Source: Sphingobacterium alkalisoli
GTDB lineage: Bacteria > Bacteroidota > Bacteroidia > Sphingobacteriales > Sphingobacteriaceae
Assembly: GCF_005049105.1 (NCBI RefSeq)
Contig: NZ_SUKA01000005.1
Span: 283,843-347,842 of the forward strand
Direction of reading: 5' to 3'
Length of the DNA: 64,000 nt
Shown here: piece by piece, positions 27,772-37,453 of the stretch
How positions within the stretch are numbered: the stretch's first letter is position 1
Layout: the number at the start of each line of letters is the position of its first letter
The notes under the pieces: generated by a model
The model's database searches: none
Told to the model about the DNA's origin: nothing
Seen by the model: the letters and a program-made list of their open reading frames with translations, nothing else
Position numbers and translations under genes: made by a program

Positions 27772-30422
27772 TATATTTTAAAAGATCTTATATAAAAGCA
27801 TGGTATCAAGAAATTCCAAAGATGGTGTTCATGCTATGTGGACTGATGCACGTGATGTCAGCATTTGGGCAGAAAGCTTCAGAGGTAATGCTCAAAAACG
27901 ATAAACTTCACTTAACGTGGTCAGAGCAATCTAGCGGTGGCTATCGGTTAGTCTCGTTGACGGTAGAAGATGGCTCACCTCAAAAAATCTCTGTACCACT
28001 TGCCGAACATCAGCGTACGATTTTGTTTGCTGCGGAAAAACCTTCTAATGAGCCTATAGTAATCCAAGATCAAAAAGGTGCCAACATAACATTTCCGGAT
28101 ACGCAATATCGCTATGTCGCTCCAATTTGGAAACAGGCTACCTCTCCTGTCAGTATGAATATAGCGGGTCAAGTATATACATATCAGCCTGATATAGGTG
28201 ATCGACAACCGTCGGTGGTCGAGTTTCGGCAAGAGGATCAATATTTTAATATGTCCGAAACTTGGTCTTTGGATAAGGACCATCCCAATGATATTTGTGT
28301 AACCATGACCATAGAGGCTAAGTTGGCAGGTTATTATGCCATGGCAAGCCCATCATTGGCTGTAGCAGATCCTAAAGATTTTCAATGGGCCGTAATACCC
28401 GGTATGTTTCAGGGTAATCAGATCAATCCCGATTTTGTGCGTTCCTATGCTTACGGACACGGTATACCGAACAGGCCTGTCGTGGTTCGTGAACGAACCA
28501 CCTCGACTTTGGCATCCTTACTGACATTGGCATCTGGCGTGACCATAGCGACTATTGCGGAACCCGGATCCGCAAGAGATCCTTGGCCAAACGATAAGAA
28601 AAAGCATGCCGATTGGCAATTGGGTTTGTCTATGATGAATAGGCAGGGAGAGTTGACCCCTACGCTGTACCATCCCGTATTAGGGGAAGAAAATTCGTAT
28701 ATGAAAGCAGGAGATAAGCTGTCTTTTTCCTTCCGCTATACGATCCAAAAGGCAGATTGGTATACCGTTCTGAACCATACGATCAATGACATCTATCGCT
28801 TTAAGGATTTTTTAAAGCTTAAGCAGACCGAACGCTCATTAAGTGATCGCGTATATGTAATGTACGATTATCTATTGAATGACAGTACATCAAAATGGAA
28901 CACTCAGGTGTACGAAGGCACGCACATAGGAGCGCAGGATTATCTGGGTGGGGTATATGGTTCGGATAAAGACGCGATGAAGAATTCCGATTATGGCGCG
29001 ATGTGGATGTTGGGTAGGTTGACAGGAGACAGCAAGCTTTTGCAGGAACGCTTGCCACAAGCAGCAAATTTCAAACGTATGCAACAAGAGCGGACCGAAG
29101 GTTTCTTTTTTGGTGCCGCGGCAGGGCAATATTATCTCCATAAAAGTAAACGTTTCGCCGAGGAATGGGGCCCCTATACCGAGCCTATAGGTACTACCTA
29201 TTATATGATGATGGATATAGGTAACATGTTCTTATTTGAACCTCATCGCATGGAATTGAAGCAAGAATTACGTCATGCTGCCGATTGGCTATTGTCTCAC
29301 ATGCAGGAGGATGGTCAATGGGTAGTGGCTTATGATAATCAATCCAACAAACCCTTATTTGAGGATCTCGAGGATTTGCGTCCGACATTCTATGGTATGT
29401 TTGTGGCCTACAAGCTTCTGAAGGATCAAAAATATAAAGATGCCGCTATAAAAGGAGCAGATTGGTATATCAAGAATGCTGTCAACAAGGGATGGTTCCT
29501 TGGCGTATGCGGGGATACCCGTTTTGCACCCGATTTTGCAACTATACAGGCTGTACAGGCATTATTGGATATCTATACATTGACCGATGAAGATCGCTAC
29601 CGAATTGCTGCACATCGATTGGCCCGATATTATATCACGTCTATCTATACGCATCCTATTCCTTCTATATTAGACAAATCGGTCAATGGTATTTCCCGTA
29701 AAGACTGGGAAATTAGTCAGGTGGGACTGAATTTTGAACATGGAGGTATCATCGGATCTGCTAATCACCATGGTCCCATATTGTTGGCTAGCCACGCCGG
29801 ATTGTTTGTCCGTTTGTACGGAGAGACTCGAGATTCGATATTTCTGGACATGGCTAGAGCAGCCGTTTGGGGTAGGGATGCCTTTGTCGATAATGCAACA
29901 GGCGTGGCATCCTATTATTGGGACGCTATGAATAAGGGAGCTGGACCTTTTCCACATCATGCTTGGTGGCAGATTGGGTGGATAATAGATTATCTGGTAT
30001 CTGAGGCGACACTGCGCACTGAAGGTCAAATTGTTTTTCCACGCGGATTTATTACACCTAAGGTGGGACCGCACCAAAGTTATGGATTTGCTTTAGGGCA
30101 TATATTCGGACATGATGTGGAGCTCTTGTTGCGTAAGGAAATGATCTCCATTGACAATCCTAATATTGAATATATTACGGCTATAGATACGCAACAAAAA
30201 CAGCTATACGTCATCCTGCTAAACAATAGTATGCGGGAGCAAAATGTCAACATGCAGCTTGAGTTGATTCCAGACACATTATGGGGTGAGCACCCAAGTC
30301 TAAAGAAAATAAGCGTGCTCGATGCGGATGGACACGTACAAAGAAATGTCGACACGTCAGCATTACCAGAACTGGTGATACCAGCTGTAGGTTTAAACGT
30401 AGTGAAAATTGATTTGCGGTAA
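27768..30422 (+). CDS. Uncharacterised secreted (alpha/alpha)-toroid enzyme, PUL2 enzyme A
   Basis: 884 residues. The start at 27768 overlaps the previous stop. A hydrophobic stretch MVFMLCGLMHVMSAFGQ (19-35) is the signal peptide, so an alternative start at 27822 is possible. Residues about 40-350 look like a beta-sandwich. About 360-760 are helical hairpin repeats typical of (alpha/alpha)6 toroids (LRHAADWLLSHMQEDGQWVV, YGMFVAYKLLKDQKYKDAA, AAHRLARYYI), and the tail is beta-rich. Conserved aromatic and His-rich sites include NFEHGG, NHHGP and FPHHAWWQIGW. The C-terminal third is homologous to the 1145-residue protein two genes on (DYLVSEATLRTEGQIVFP at 741-758). A glycoside hydrolase or lyase acting on uronic acid residues is my best guess; I cannot assign a family. 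Confidence 0.7.
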   Translation: MIYFKRSYIKAWYQEIPKMVFMLCGLMHVMSAFGQKASEVMLKNDKLHLTWSEQSSGGYRLVSLTVEDGSPQKISVPLAEHQRTILFAAEKPSNEPIVIQDQKGANITFPDTQYRYVAPIWKQATSPVSMNIAGQVYTYQPDIGDRQPSVVEFRQEDQYFNMSETWSLDKDHPNDICVTMTIEAKLAGYYAMASPSLAVADPKDFQWAVIPGMFQGNQINPDFVRSYAYGHGIPNRPVVVRERTTSTLASLLTLASGVTIATIAEPGSARDPWPNDKKKHADWQLGLSMMNRQGELTPTLYHPVLGEENSYMKAGDKLSFSFRYTIQKADWYTVLNHTINDIYRFKDFLKLKQTERSLSDRVYVMYDYLLNDSTSKWNTQVYEGTHIGAQDYLGGVYGSDKDAMKNSDYGAMWMLGRLTGDSKLLQERLPQAANFKRMQQERTEGFFFGAAAGQYYLHKSKRFAEEWGPYTEPIGTTYYMMMDIGNMFLFEPHRMELKQELRHAADWLLSHMQEDGQWVVAYDNQSNKPLFEDLEDLRPTFYGMFVAYKLLKDQKYKDAAIKGADWYIKNAVNKGWFLGVCGDTRFAPDFATIQAVQALLDIYTLTDEDRYRIAAHRLARYYITSIYTHPIPSILDKSVNGISRKDWEISQVGLNFEHGGIIGSANHHGPILLASHAGLFVRLYGETRDSIFLDMARAAVWGRDAFVDNATGVASYYWDAMNKGAGPFPHHAWWQIGWIIDYLVSEATLRTEGQIVFPRGFITPKVGPHQSYGFALGHIFGHDVELLLRKEMISIDNPNIEYITAIDTQQKQLYVILLNNSMREQNVNMQLELIPDTLWGEHPSLKKISVLDADGHVQRNVDTSALPELVIPAVGLNVVKIDLR

Positions 30423-30491
30423 TCATCGAGTTCTTATCAACTTTAAAAAATTGAGTAATGTAATTACCATTGAAAATAAAAATGTATACAG

Positions 30492-31928
30492 ATGAAAAAA
30501 GCATTAAGAAAAACAAGGGAATGGAGTTTCACGCTCCTATTTTTGGTCGTTATATCAATATCTTATTCTTGCCAAAATGAGGTGTTTAAATTCAGTATTC
30601 TGCAAGAAGTCTTGGATGAACCTGAAGCATTGCAAATGAATGTGTCTACAGTGAGCACCTTGGATACCCCTATGCGTGAAAGCTTAGCATATCAGGTGAT
30701 CATTAATGGGGATACCATGGATGTTTGGAAAGAGACCTGTTATGATCTGCCTCAAAATGGGGGAATAACAGATGTACATACAGCCTTATTCTCTTACGAG
30801 GCAGGGGCACAGGTCAAAATCATCGTCAGTGAAGCATTTACCAATTACACACTCTCACCTAAACGTTTCAATATTCCTGTAGTTAAGACCGGAAATGAGT
30901 TAACCTTTACTATGCCAGCTTATTACAATTTTGCCTTGGCTATTCCAGGTAGAGCTCCTTTATTTTTATTTGGTGCTCCAGATTTAATATCTTACAAAGC
31001 TGGAGCAGTAGTTTTTGGAAAAGGGATGCACTACGCCCCTAACGGACAATTCGAGCTAGAGTCCAATACCACATATTACCTCGAAGAAGGAGCTATATTG
31101 GTTGGAAAGATTCTTATTGAAGATGTGTCGAATGTCAAACTTATCGGTAGGGGATTGATTGACGATCGTACTTTACCCGTTCCGGGTAACTTTGTGAAGA
31201 TATATCGAAGCCATAATGTAGAGCTCAGAGGGTTTGGAGTTCGCCACGCGGCTCTCGGTTGGCAAGTTGATATGGTTAATTCCTCTAATGTGGAGGTACA
31301 ACACCTCAATCTGCTAAGCTTTGGGCAGAATAATGATGGTTTGGACTTAGGGTCAGGGTGTCACGATGTACATTTTGAACATTGTTTTGTGGGTTCAGGA
31401 GATGATGGATTTGGGTGGCATGCCACTAATGCGGCCGCGGATGGTGAAGATCCTTTGTATAATTGTACGGCAAAGAACAGTATTGTATGGAAAGGTCAGG
31501 TAGGAGTAGGTATACGCATCGGATCATCCTTGGAGACCAGCACGGTAGAACAGCTCCATTTTAAGGATATTGATCTGGCCAAGATGACTTGGGGAGGTTA
31601 TGCTGTAGCTATCCCGCATTCCGATTGGGCTGAAGTTAAGGATCTTATCTTCGAAGGAATACGTGATGAGACAACAACCAATGATCGATTTGTACTGGCA
31701 TATATCAAACAGACATCCAATTCAAATCCGGTCTATCGTCCTGGAACTATATCCGACATTCAATTTATCGACTGCATAAGCAGTGCCACTTCAGCCGTAT
31801 TCGAAGGATATGATGCTAACCATATGATTCAGAATGTAACATTTCAAAACGTGAAAGTTGGCGGTCGCGATATGTTGCAATCCGATATCGTAGCCAACGT
31901 ATTTACAAGCAACATAATCGTGCAGTAA
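30492..31928 (+). CDS. Right-handed beta-helix glycosidase, GH28-like, lipoprotein
   Basis: 478 residues. Lipobox SYSC with Cys27 predicts a membrane-anchored enzyme. After a beta domain (about 40-165), repeated short strands such as LESNTTYYLEEGAILVGKIL, VSNVKLIGRGLIDD and SSNVEVQHLNLLSFG mark a parallel beta-helix. NNDGLDL (280-286) and SGDDGFG (302-308) sit where GH28 polygalacturonases have NTDGID and GDDCIA with their catalytic Asp residues. GH28 and GH49 relatives cleave galacturonan, rhamnogalacturonan or dextran; which applies is not clear. Lies between the two related toroid enzymes, 69 bases after the first. Confidence 0.75.
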   Translation: MKKALRKTREWSFTLLFLVVISISYSCQNEVFKFSILQEVLDEPEALQMNVSTVSTLDTPMRESLAYQVIINGDTMDVWKETCYDLPQNGGITDVHTALFSYEAGAQVKIIVSEAFTNYTLSPKRFNIPVVKTGNELTFTMPAYYNFALAIPGRAPLFLFGAPDLISYKAGAVVFGKGMHYAPNGQFELESNTTYYLEEGAILVGKILIEDVSNVKLIGRGLIDDRTLPVPGNFVKIYRSHNVELRGFGVRHAALGWQVDMVNSSNVEVQHLNLLSFGQNNDGLDLGSGCHDVHFEHCFVGSGDDGFGWHATNAAADGEDPLYNCTAKNSIVWKGQVGVGIRIGSSLETSTVEQLHFKDIDLAKMTWGGYAVAIPHSDWAEVKDLIFEGIRDETTTNDRFVLAYIKQTSNSNPVYRPGTISDIQFIDCISSATSAVFEGYDANHMIQNVTFQNVKVGGRDMLQSDIVANVFTSNIIVQ

Positions 31929-31954
31929 AATGCAAATCACTTATATAAGTAAAG

Positions 31955-34900
31955 ATGTTAAAAAATAGTATCAAATGTTTTCTGTTAACAAGTAATTTTT
32001 GGAAGAGGCGCTTGTCTTTAGTTGGATTATGGCTAAGTCTCTCTGCTTCACTGTTTGCACAACAGGATAGGTACCTAATAGAAGCAGAAAGTTTTCAGTT
32101 TAAGGGCAAATGGTTTGTAGATAGGCATAGGGATTGTTTTGCAGGAGCTATGTTACGTGTTGTGGGAGGAGGGAGTAGTGACCCATCAACTGATGCATTG
32201 ACTTTTGTAGATGTAAGGGAAGAGGGCCCCTATACGGTTTGGGTAAGATCGGCAGACTATAATCAAAAGCCTGGAACAAGACTTTTCCAATTAAGCGTCG
32301 ATGAAAATCAGATGGAAATTGCGGGAAAGCATGGAGAAGAGGGGTTTTTATGGGAAAAGGTAGGAATTGTTGAGTTGGACAAAAAGAGGGTACTCCTTCG
32401 TTTGCATGATTCGAATAGAAATTTTGCACGTTGTGATGCGGTACTCCTTTTGAAAGATGCGACTATAAATCCGAATAATGTAGATCGGAAAACGGTTGGA
32501 AAGTGGCGGAAAAACCCTGTCGCAACCAATACCTTGATTTCATCCTATGATAACCTTTCGAAATCTCTTCCTCTAAAGGCGGAGGCTTCTGTACTTGCTA
32601 GTATAGAGAATAGCAACATACGACTATCCTTTGTGAGAGGAGGATTTGAAGATAAAGCTATCCTTTGTAGGACCGAAATTAAAATAAAAGGGCAGTGGAA
32701 GCAGTATCAGGATAAATCAGAAGACCATAAAGTATTGCTGATCAGAGCAGGCGGAAATGCTATTTCCTATCCGGAATTTTTTCCGGCTTGGGATAAAAGT
32801 ATATTGAAGCAATCCTTCGAACATGAAGGTAAAACACTGACCGTTCAAGACGGACAGGATCGGATGAACCCCTATGGCGCTGGAGATATTAGTGAGGCGA
32901 TTCCAATAGGTGTAAAAGCTATTGATATCCGGACTATTGAAGTCCAATATCTCACGAAGAATCGCTCAAGTATCACGGGCTATTGGAGGCTTCCGGAAAA
33001 AGGAAGTTATATAGAAACATCATTTTTAAGTCAACTGGCTGAGGACGGTATGTACAGCTTGAGTTTGGCTGCTTTTCAAGGGATTCCGGATAGTAAAGTT
33101 AGCAATGTGCTCTCTCCACCCATGTTTCAATACAAACGTTTACCTGAGAAACCTCAAATGCTTTTGTCCAATATGATGCAACAGCCATTGACCATCGTGG
33201 AAATGAAGACAGAAACCGGTAAATTATCTTCCTTTATCTGTGCAGACTTGTCGGCATTTGGTGATGATTGGGGAGCATCTGACTATGCACCAATAGGGTT
33301 TTCGCTACGAAATCCTTATCTGGAAGTACAGCCTGTTGCCTTTGCTCCGGTGCTAGGAATGCCCGATTCGAAAGTTGGTAAAGGTGATTTAATGGAAAGC
33401 AAGTTTATCATCGGTCTATTACCTGCAGGCTGGGAGGAGACGATAGCTTATATCTCAGATCATATATTTAAAGTGAGCGATTACAGAAAGCAGACAAATG
33501 CATCGCTGACAGATGCATTATTCAATATGAGAGATTTATTGTTGGATAAAGATGCCGGCGGATGGAGCGATGTTTTAAAGGGCTATTATGATATAGAGGG
33601 TGACCCTGAAACGGCACCGACAGTTGTACATGCTACGCCTTTAGCGCTCGTAGCAGGTGCTGTGATCGGGCAGGATGAAGATTTTTATTTAAAGCGGGCG
33701 CTGCCAACCATAGAATATACGCTCTCTAGAAGCGGATATAGATGGACCAGGGATATTGTGCCTGAGGGGTACAACAGAACAGTTGAATCATTGAAATTAG
33801 GACCTTTTAAGTCTCAATTTAATACTTCCTATTATGAAGGGTTAAATGCAATGCTAGGGAACCTCAATCCTTGGCTCAAAGACATCGCAATGCCAGGCGA
33901 TACACTTCGTAAAACGAGCGGATATTCGGTGCCCACATTGTCATGGGTACAGGCACTGTCAGCATACCGACTTACAGGACAAAAAAAATGGTTAGAAGAA
34001 GCAAAGACGACAGCCACTCGATATATTAGTCATCAGATTTATACCAATACGACTACTCCGTTGTCGAAGATGCCCTTTTATAATACTACGTTTTATGCAC
34101 CTTGGTGGGATTTGATAGATCTTTATGAAGAGACAAAAGATAACAAATTTATGGAAGCAGCCCAATATGGTGCCGCACATACCCTAGCTGGAGTACGAAG
34201 TTACCCGCAGGTGGTCGATAGCATGCAAACTATTCATTCCGATGATCAATATGAAGGAAATACCAATCTTTGGTGGAAAGATAAAGAAAAATACCGTTTG
34301 GGTTATCCGCGAAAGGAGGGAGATGTCATTGAGAAGCAGGTGGAATCAGGGTTAGTATCTCCCGTAGGATTAGGTTTTGAACAACCTTCTACGTATTTTT
34401 TGACCGCAAAGGATAAACGCGTTAGACCCGTATTCATGAGTAGTTGGGCACCTCATTTGTTGCGATTGCATCAATATACGCAAAAAGACATCTACCAGAC
34501 CTATGCAAGAAATGCGGTAATTGGGCGATTTACAAATTATCCCGGATACTATGCCACAGGCTATACGGATATCACATTACATAAGGATTTTCCTTATGAA
34601 GGTCCAGATGTGAGCTCCATCTATTACCACCATATTCCACCACATTGGGCTTTTGTTTGGGATTATTTGGTAACTGAAGCCATACAGCGCTCTGAAGGAC
34701 AGATTTCTTTTCCATATAGTAAGCAAGAAGGATTTGTGTGGTTTGCCAATAGGATTTATCATGGCACGGGAAAGGTTTTTGATGACAATAATGCGCGAAT
34801 ATGGATGAAAAGGGGCTTGGTGGAACTAAATACTGCAGAAGTGAATTATGTTACAGCGGTATCCGACAAAAATCTATGGATTGTCTTGAGCAGTGAAGCT

Positions 34901-35392
34901 TTTGCAAATACAGAGGTCTCGGTGAAAATAGGAGCAGATCATAATTTAGGGCTGACCACCTCAGCTAGAGTGTATCAAGAAGATGGCACTAATGAAGGTA
35001 TAGATGTACAAGATGGACTGTATAAGCTATCTGTTCCTGCTAAAGGACTCCGAGCGATTTCTATCCCGTTGGCATCCCCGGAAAAACTACCTATAAAAGC
35101 TGAGCTGAAAAAAGGTATGCAAATGTTGGATCTTGGTGGTGAGCTTGGCAAAGTGTATGTGTTTAGAATCCGTTCTCCATTTGGATGGGATTCGATCTAT
35201 GTATACGCGGAGAGTGGACCATTGAAAAATGCTACGCTCCGGGTCGTTTGCAATGAAGAGCAAAAGGAAGTGGAGAGCTACCCGTTTGAAATTAGCTTTT
35301 ACAAACTTCCTATGGATCAGCCTATACGGATCCAGGTATCCAGTATTGTGGACAATAAAGCTACCGCTACCAAAGAGGTTGTTTTTAAATAG
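31955..35392 (+). CDS. Uncharacterised secreted multidomain toroid enzyme, PUL2 enzyme B
   Basis: 1145 residues with a signal peptide ending SASLFAQQ (about 37). A carbohydrate-binding-type beta-sandwich (about 40-165, YLIEAESFQFKGKWFVD) opens the protein. A long beta region runs to about 510, then helical repeats from about 520 to 920 (LPTIEYTLSRSGYRWTRDIV, ALSAYRLTGQKKWLEEAKTT, WWDLIDLYEETKDNKFMEAA), and C-terminal beta domains follow. DYLVTEAIQRSEGQISFP (903-920) matches enzyme A at 13 of 18 positions, and GLGFEQP plus HLLRLHQYT align with its NFEHGG and GLFVRLYGE regions. A distant paralogue with an added binding module. Function unknown; glycoside hydrolase or lyase suspected. Confidence 0.7.
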   Translation: MLKNSIKCFLLTSNFWKRRLSLVGLWLSLSASLFAQQDRYLIEAESFQFKGKWFVDRHRDCFAGAMLRVVGGGSSDPSTDALTFVDVREEGPYTVWVRSADYNQKPGTRLFQLSVDENQMEIAGKHGEEGFLWEKVGIVELDKKRVLLRLHDSNRNFARCDAVLLLKDATINPNNVDRKTVGKWRKNPVATNTLISSYDNLSKSLPLKAEASVLASIENSNIRLSFVRGGFEDKAILCRTEIKIKGQWKQYQDKSEDHKVLLIRAGGNAISYPEFFPAWDKSILKQSFEHEGKTLTVQDGQDRMNPYGAGDISEAIPIGVKAIDIRTIEVQYLTKNRSSITGYWRLPEKGSYIETSFLSQLAEDGMYSLSLAAFQGIPDSKVSNVLSPPMFQYKRLPEKPQMLLSNMMQQPLTIVEMKTETGKLSSFICADLSAFGDDWGASDYAPIGFSLRNPYLEVQPVAFAPVLGMPDSKVGKGDLMESKFIIGLLPAGWEETIAYISDHIFKVSDYRKQTNASLTDALFNMRDLLLDKDAGGWSDVLKGYYDIEGDPETAPTVVHATPLALVAGAVIGQDEDFYLKRALPTIEYTLSRSGYRWTRDIVPEGYNRTVESLKLGPFKSQFNTSYYEGLNAMLGNLNPWLKDIAMPGDTLRKTSGYSVPTLSWVQALSAYRLTGQKKWLEEAKTTATRYISHQIYTNTTTPLSKMPFYNTTFYAPWWDLIDLYEETKDNKFMEAAQYGAAHTLAGVRSYPQVVDSMQTIHSDDQYEGNTNLWWKDKEKYRLGYPRKEGDVIEKQVESGLVSPVGLGFEQPSTYFLTAKDKRVRPVFMSSWAPHLLRLHQYTQKDIYQTYARNAVIGRFTNYPGYYATGYTDITLHKDFPYEGPDVSSIYYHHIPPHWAFVWDYLVTEAIQRSEGQISFPYSKQEGFVWFANRIYHGTGKVFDDNNARIWMKRGLVELNTAEVNYVTAVSDKNLWIVLSSEAFANTEVSVKIGADHNLGLTTSARVYQEDGTNEGIDVQDGLYKLSVPAKGLRAISIPLASPEKLPIKAELKKGMQMLDLGGELGKVYVFRIRSPFGWDSIYVYAESGPLKNATLRVVCNEEQKEVESYPFEISFYKLPMDQPIRIQVSSIVDNKATATKEVVFK

Positions 35393-35438
35393 ATGATCCA
35401 TGTAATTCACACCGTCCTATAACTTAAATAAAAACAAT

Positions 35439-36119
35439 ATGAAACAACTTATCTATCTAACACAGATCCTCTATTGGATAGGGATATTAGCGCCATCATC
35501 TACACATGCCCAAGTCAAATTGACGCAGCGGCAAAAATGGGAACAAAAACTGGAGAGATATGCTCGACTGGATTCCTTGACTCCTCCCCCAAAAGATGTT
35601 AACCTGTTTGTTGGTAGCTCAACAATTGAAAATTGGAAAACACTATCAGATGATTTTCCAGATCAGATCGTTCTTAATAGAGGTGTTTCCGGCACAAAGA
35701 CGATAGATCTTTATGAATTTAAAGATCGTCTTATTGATCCCTATGAACCGAAACAAATATTTATTTATGAGGGAGATAATGATATTGGTCTGGGCTGGAA
35801 AACAGATGCTATAGTCGATCAATTTAAACAACTTGTGGAAGAGGTACGGTTGTCCAAACCCGACGCAAGAATTGTTTTTATAGCAGTAAAACCTTCTCCA
35901 CGCCGATTGAAAGATAGGATACAGGTTGAAGAGGTCAATGCGCGAATTCGAACCTATTTGGAGGCACGACCCAATACGGGATATGCCGATGTATACAACC
36001 CAATGTTAACAGCAGACGGACAATTAATTCCCCGATATTATCAGGATGATGGTCTGCATCTTACTGCTGCTGGTTATGCCGTTTGGAAAAAGGTAATTGA
36101 GAAATTTCTAGAATATTAA
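35439..36119 (+). CDS. Secreted SGNH/GDSL-family esterase
   Basis: 226 residues. Signal peptide ending SSTHAQ (about 25). All four SGNH blocks are present: block I FVGSST (GSS replacing GDS, nucleophile Ser61), block II NRGVSG (80-85), block III GDND (Asn114) and block V DDGLHLT (Asp204, His207). These enzymes remove acetyl or other acyl groups; in a PUL this usually means deacetylation of the glycan to expose it to the hydrolases. The gene is the last of the PUL2 operon, 46 bases after enzyme B, followed by two hairpins. Confidence 0.88.
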   Translation: MKQLIYLTQILYWIGILAPSSTHAQVKLTQRQKWEQKLERYARLDSLTPPPKDVNLFVGSSTIENWKTLSDDFPDQIVLNRGVSGTKTIDLYEFKDRLIDPYEPKQIFIYEGDNDIGLGWKTDAIVDQFKQLVEEVRLSKPDARIVFIAVKPSPRRLKDRIQVEEVNARIRTYLEARPNTGYADVYNPMLTADGQLIPRYYQDDGLHLTAAGYAVWKKVIEKFLEY

Positions 36120-36200
36120 TTTGATAAAAAACTGATAAGAGTAGCGTAACATAGAGCTCAATAACTATAAATTGATATGATTTACAGTAAAGCGAGTAGA

Positions 36201-36256
36201 TCTTACCTAAACAAGGTAAGAGAAAAGAAATCCTGAAGCGGGGAACTTCAGGATTT
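36201..36256. terminator. Double hairpin downstream of PUL2
   Basis: Hairpin 1: 36201-36207 pairs with 36215-36221 (7 bp, 7-base loop). Hairpin 2: aaatcctgaag at 36228-36238 pairs exactly with cttcaggattt at 36246-36256 (11 bp, 7-base loop). There is no long U-run on the plus strand beyond the stem's own TTT; the A-rich 5' side would give a better U-run on the minus strand. Placed 80-140 bases after the SGNH stop, it probably ends the PUL2 transcript. Confidence 0.65.
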
Positions 36257-36289
36257 ACCAAACCAATTATTAACCTAAATTATGAAATT

Positions 36290-36346
36290 ATGAAAAATTT
36301 TTACTCATTTGTTTTAACTACACTTATAACGATATATTGCAAGTGA
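36290..36346 (+). pseudogene. Possible orphan leader: 18-residue signal-peptide-like ORF
   Basis: ATG at 36290 starts MKNFYSFVLTTLITIYCK followed by TGA. It looks like the n- and h-regions of a Bacteroidota signal peptide with no mature protein after it. It could be the 5' remnant of a deleted secreted-protein gene, or chance coding in AT-rich DNA. I see no continuing coding signal downstream. Confidence 0.2.
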
Positions 36347-36592
36347 TAGTGTGTTGTTTTTGCTATTTTAACAATTTTTAACAACCGCATAAACCACTAG
36401 CTGAATTATACGTATCTTTTCGAAGATATTTGATTGTCGCAGCAGTTGCTATACCATCCACTTTCTTGTCTACACTCCTTTGTCTTTTACAACTAAAGAA
36501 CAATCAAGATTGTTGAAAGTTAAATAAACAAAGATTGAAAGAGACTGTTTATATATTATACTTATTTTTAGCTATAATTTATAAACAACAAC

Positions 36593-37267
36593 ATGATGAA
36601 ACAACTACTTACCATTTCTTGCATTCTTGTGTCTATTTGCTCGGTATATAGCCAGGAAACTTCAAAACGGCAATTTCCACCGCTCGAATTTTATTTCTCC
36701 GTCGGAGGGGAGTATAGCAATCCTAATAATCTTAATGAACGCTTGGGATCTTTAGGTGTGGATAAAGCTGATAAATTTAGACTGGCGGGCGGATTAGGAC
36801 TTTCCTATCGTATTAAGCATATTATTTTAGGGCTAAACACGAGTACGTCCGGTTCAAGCTTCCGTTCGGAAGACGATAATCATGTAAAAAATTCCCATGT
36901 CGGATTTTATCTTTCAACTAATGCTCTTCGCGTTAATAAGTTAATAATAAGTCCACAAGTGGGGATAGGATATGAAGAGACACGGGTTAGATTTGTTAAG
37001 GAAGGGGTGACGGGTACATTTGATGACTTATTAACTACAAGTTCCAATCGGGTACAATTAGAAAATAAAGGGGAGGTACTAGACTTTGGTGTTGCATTCA
37101 AGAAAGCGAAATCAAATACGGATTTTTACAAAACGTTATTTAAGATTGGCTACCGTCACGGATTAAAAGAAAGGGAATGGAAAATCTCCGATGCGGCTGT
37201 CACGGGGGCACCTTCAGACCGAATGCGTAATTTCTATGTACAGCTCCTATTCGGCTTTGGTAGATAG
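36593..37267 (+). CDS. Hypothetical outer-membrane beta-barrel protein
   Basis: 224 residues. Signal peptide of about 20 residues ending CSVYSQ. The mature part alternates amphipathic strands (FYFSVGGEYSNPNN, LAGGLGLSYRIKHIILGLNT, LIISPQVGIGYEETRVRF) and ends RNFYVQLLFGFGR, consistent with an 8-10 strand outer-membrane barrel. I do not recognise a named family. Two ATG codons in tandem open the gene; the first is used here. It is monocistronic by position, with a gene-poor region on both sides. Confidence 0.75.
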   Translation: MMKQLLTISCILVSICSVYSQETSKRQFPPLEFYFSVGGEYSNPNNLNERLGSLGVDKADKFRLAGGLGLSYRIKHIILGLNTSTSGSSFRSEDDNHVKNSHVGFYLSTNALRVNKLIISPQVGIGYEETRVRFVKEGVTGTFDDLLTTSSNRVQLENKGEVLDFGVAFKKAKSNTDFYKTLFKIGYRHGLKEREWKISDAAVTGAPSDRMRNFYVQLLFGFGR

Positions 37268-37453
37268 CCGAAGAAAATATCTCAATATGATTTACATTAT
37301 TTTGTAATTTTTATATCAATATCTTTTTTTTATTGTCATTATTTCATATTTTTGATTAGTTATTGATCGAATTAATAATTAATTCACACATATATAACCT
37401 TCAGTTCATAAAGTACTAGTAAGTTTATGGTGTAAAATAAAAATAAGAGATAT

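Larger units (their letters stand above)
36120..36592. other. 473-base region without a clear gene after PUL2
   Basis: The first 140 bases hold two hairpins (next entry). The rest is AT-rich. It contains a short reading frame at 36290-36346 encoding a signal-peptide-like 18-mer (listed separately). A hydrophobic stretch in one frame around 36432-36518 has no ATG. Nothing else is recognisable. The leader of the following outer-membrane protein gene must lie at its 3' end. Confidence 0.5.

Noticed and set aside
27363..27809. Antisense frame of 148 codons over the DUF5017 gene
   Set aside because: Same reasoning; translated sequence is rich in Ser, Cys and Ile with no recognisable fold, and it crosses two real genes.
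36432..36518. Hydrophobic open stretch (LIVAAVAIPSTFLSTLL) before the outer-membrane protein gene
   Set aside because: No ATG or credible start; ends before the next gene with no coding signal around it.
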